A DNA stretch of 14,826 nucleotides. Origin: Alphaproteobacteria bacterium. GTDB lineage: Bacteria > Pseudomonadota > Alphaproteobacteria > Puniceispirillales > Puniceispirillaceae. A program made the translations under genes and the position numbers. The notes beneath the pieces were generated by a model that ran no database searches, had not been told where the DNA came from, and saw nothing but the letters and a program-made list of their open reading frames with translations. The stretch spans positions 1-14,826 of the forward strand of contig WTJO01000017.1 of the NCBI GenBank assembly GCA_011524805.1, given 5' to 3'. This document shows positions 13,015 to 14,826 of this stretch, piece after piece. Each line of letters starts with the position of its first letter. The first letter of the stretch is position 1.

Positions 13015-14826
13015 GCTGCTGACTGCTTCTGCGAAATGGTTTCAAAAATTGCCTGCAAGGTGGCTGGCATATCTACATGCACCACCTCAAGCGCATCACA
13101 TACTGCCGAAATAACGGCTGGCGGCGCACCAATTGCCCCTGCCTCACCGGCGCCCTTCACCCCTAGCAAATTATTCTTGCATGGCGTATTGCGCATATGA
13201 CAGGCAATAAAGGGCAGATGGTCAGCCCGTGGCAAGGTGTAATCCATAAGCGAGCCAGACAGCATCTGCCCATCTTCATCATAGGCAACATGTTCATAAA
13301 GTGCCTGACCAACCCCTTGCGCAATACCGCCATGAATCTGCCCCTCCAGCGTGAGCGGATTAAGCACATTGCCAAAATCATCTACCACAGTATAGGCTAC
13401 AATTTGCGGCACACAGCTTGCCTTGTCGATTTCAATCTCAACAATATGACAGCCATAAGGGTAACTTGCGCCTTTTGTGGTATAGCTATGGGTCATATTT
13501 AGCGGATGATCCTCACCATCCATTGCCATCAGGCTGACCACCTCTTCAATGCTAAGAGATGTATTGGTGCCTGAGGCAGTAAACACGCCATCGTCAAATT
13601 CTATAGCATCTGGCAAAACTTCCAGTTTTTCTGCTGCAAACAGGGCTGCTTTTTCAGCTACCATGCCAGCCGCTTCAAACAGGGTTGAACCCATCACGGC
13701 CGTCATTCTGGCGCCGCCCGTTGTGCCTGACGGGGTTCGGTTACTATCTCCCTGAATGACAGTGATATTTTCTGCATCATATCCTAGGCGTGACGAGAAA
13801 ATCTGGGTAAGAGTTGTTCTATGTGCCTGACCATTATCCTGTTGCGAGGCATAGATATTTACATGCCCGTTTGCCAGAAATTCCAGCTCAATGCCTGCAT
13901 CACCGCCGCCGCCGCACTGTTCAAGATACATGGCCACGCCAATACCGCGATATTTGCCATTTGCCTCGCTTTCGGTACGGCGTGCATCAAACCCGTTCCA
14001 GTCCGATTTTTCCAATGCCTCATCCAGCAGACCTGGCATATCACCTGAATCTACCGTGCCGCCCTCAACCATTTTATAGGGGATAGCATCGGCAGGGATC
14101 AGATTCTGCCTACGTACCTCAATCCGGCTTATGCCAAGCTGGTCTGCAATATGATCCATCAGACGTTCCATCAGATAATTTGCTTCGGGCCGCCCTGCAC
14201 CGCGAAATGCATCTATCGCAGGAGTGTTTGTAACAATGCCCCTGACACGCATACCGGCATGCTGGATATCATATGGCCCTGTCAGTGTCCGGCAGGCAGA
14301 CAGGGTCGGGATATAAATTGAATAGTTGGAAAGCCAGCTTCCCATATTGGCATGCACAGATACATTTATGGCTTCGATTTTGCCTGATGCTGTAACAGCC
14401 GCAACAGCCTTTGTGCGATTGTCCCGTCCATGCAAATCAGACAGAAAGGCATCTGAACGTTCCTGTTGCCAGCGAACAATCTGGCCAGATTTCTTTGCCG
14501 CCCACGCAATACATAGCTGTTCAGGATGCAGGAAAATCTTGAAACCGAAGCCGCCCCCGACATCACCTGTCAGGACATGAACATCTTGCTGTTCCATCGA
14601 CAGCGCGGTTGCAATTTGTTCTGCCAGCCCGACAGGCCCCTGACTGCCACACCAGATACGCAAGCCCCCTGCTTCGGACGGCATTGCTATCATGGGCCGT
14701 GTTTCCATGGAATTAGGCAATATACGGCTGTTTACAACATCAATTTCTACCAGTTGCGCGCCCTGTGCTACCGCCTCGTCAATTTTTGCCTGCGCCCCGT
14801 CAATATCTCCTGCTTCCCAGTCAAAT
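13011..14826 (-). CDS. Molybdenum hydroxylase large subunit, CoxL form II-like (partial, 5' end beyond window)
   Basis: The reading frame runs open to the right edge, so the N-terminal part of this subunit (commonly near 800 residues in the family) is missing; about 604 residues are present. It belongs to the xanthine dehydrogenase/aerobic CO dehydrogenase family that binds Mo with molybdopterin cytosine dinucleotide. Seen are DVVNSRILPNSMETRP, continuing across the edge-side segment, cofactor-binding TGDVGGGFGFK near 14540-14570, the active-site loop AFRGAGR (14190-14210), and GVKGAGEAGAIGAPPAV near 13120-13165 with the conserved catalytic glutamate of GAGE. The loop resembles the form II AYRGAGR, not the AYXCSFR loop of true (form I) CO dehydrogenase, so CO oxidation should not be assumed; the substrate is unknown. 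FAD and iron-sulfur subunit genes may lie to the right. msrB follows by a four-base overlap. Confidence 0.9.
   Translation of the reverse strand, partial: FDWEAGDIDGAQAKIDEAVAQGAQLVEIDVVNSRILPNSMETRPMIAMPSEAGGLRIWCGSQGPVGLAEQIATALSMEQQDVHVLTGDVGGGFGFKIFLHPEQLCIAWAAKKSGQIVRWQQERSDAFLSDLHGRDNRTKAVAAVTASGKIEAINVSVHANMGSWLSNYSIYIPTLSACRTLTGPYDIQHAGMRVRGIVTNTPAIDAFRGAGRPEANYLMERLMDHIADQLGISRIEVRRQNLIPADAIPYKMVEGGTVDSGDMPGLLDEALEKSDWNGFDARRTESEANGKYRGIGVAMYLEQCGGGGDAGIELEFLANGHVNIYASQQDNGQAHRTTLTQIFSSRLGYDAENITVIQGDSNRTPSGTTGGARMTAVMGSTLFEAAGMVAEKAALFAAEKLEVLPDAIEFDDGVFTASGTNTSLSIEEVVSLMAMDGEDHPLNMTHSYTTKGASYPYGCHIVEIEIDKASCVPQIVAYTVVDDFGNVLNPLTLEGQIHGGIAQGVGQALYEHVAYDEDGQMLSGSLMDYTLPRADHLPFIACHMRNTPCKNNLLGVKGAGEAGAIGAPPAVISAVCDALEVVHVDMPATLQAIFETISQKQSAA

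Noticed and set aside
14190..14210. True (form I) CO dehydrogenase
   Set aside because: The active-site loop reads AFRGAGR, like form II; the AYXCSFR loop with its cysteine is absent.

Overview
The window looks like ordinary chromosomal DNA from a marine-type alphaproteobacterium of moderate GC content. The best lineage marker is a GcrA-type cell-cycle regulator, a family essentially confined to Alphaproteobacteria. The glnB-glnA pair, an alphaproteobacterial-type ParE and a form-II CoxL-like molybdenum hydroxylase fit this. A SAR116 (Puniceispirillum-like) origin is plausible, but this is inference from gene content and base composition, not from any search.

Layout, left to right. A tRNA-His is cut by the left edge (minus strand). 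Then a class I aminotransferase, glnB, glnA with a strong intrinsic terminator, and parE all run on the plus strand. parE converges on a small alpha/beta hydrolase (minus). Divergent from the hydrolase is an RhlE-type DEAD-box helicase (plus) that has no ATG/GTG/TTG codon where its conserved N-terminus begins. The helicase converges on a minus-strand block that is transcribed from right to left: a shikimate dehydrogenase-like oxidoreductase, gcrA, and pepN overlapping the end of gcrA. Divergent from that block is a secreted EF-hand protein (plus). Its 3' side carries about 150 bases of back-to-back hairpins ending in an intrinsic terminator. From the right edge, a molybdenum hydroxylase large subunit (partial, minus) is followed by msrB through a four-base ATGA overlap.

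How the genes relate. glnB and glnA form the ammonia-assimilation pair: PII signalling controls glutamine synthetase. parE (topoisomerase IV) and gcrA serve chromosome segregation and cell-cycle transcription. The helicase, peptidase and msrB are housekeeping genes for RNA remodelling, peptide turnover and repair of oxidised protein. No mobile element, phage gene, CRISPR array or defence island is visible.

The observations most worth a second look are: (1) a possible structured small RNA downstream of the EF-hand gene, whose hairpin loops show three CUCC anti-Shine-Dalgarno-like motifs; (2) an apparent AUU/AUC start codon for rhlE, behind a leader that could hide its ribosome binding site; and (3) a shikimate dehydrogenase paralogue lacking the usual substrate-binding serines. 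No intergenic stretch exceeds 300 bases.
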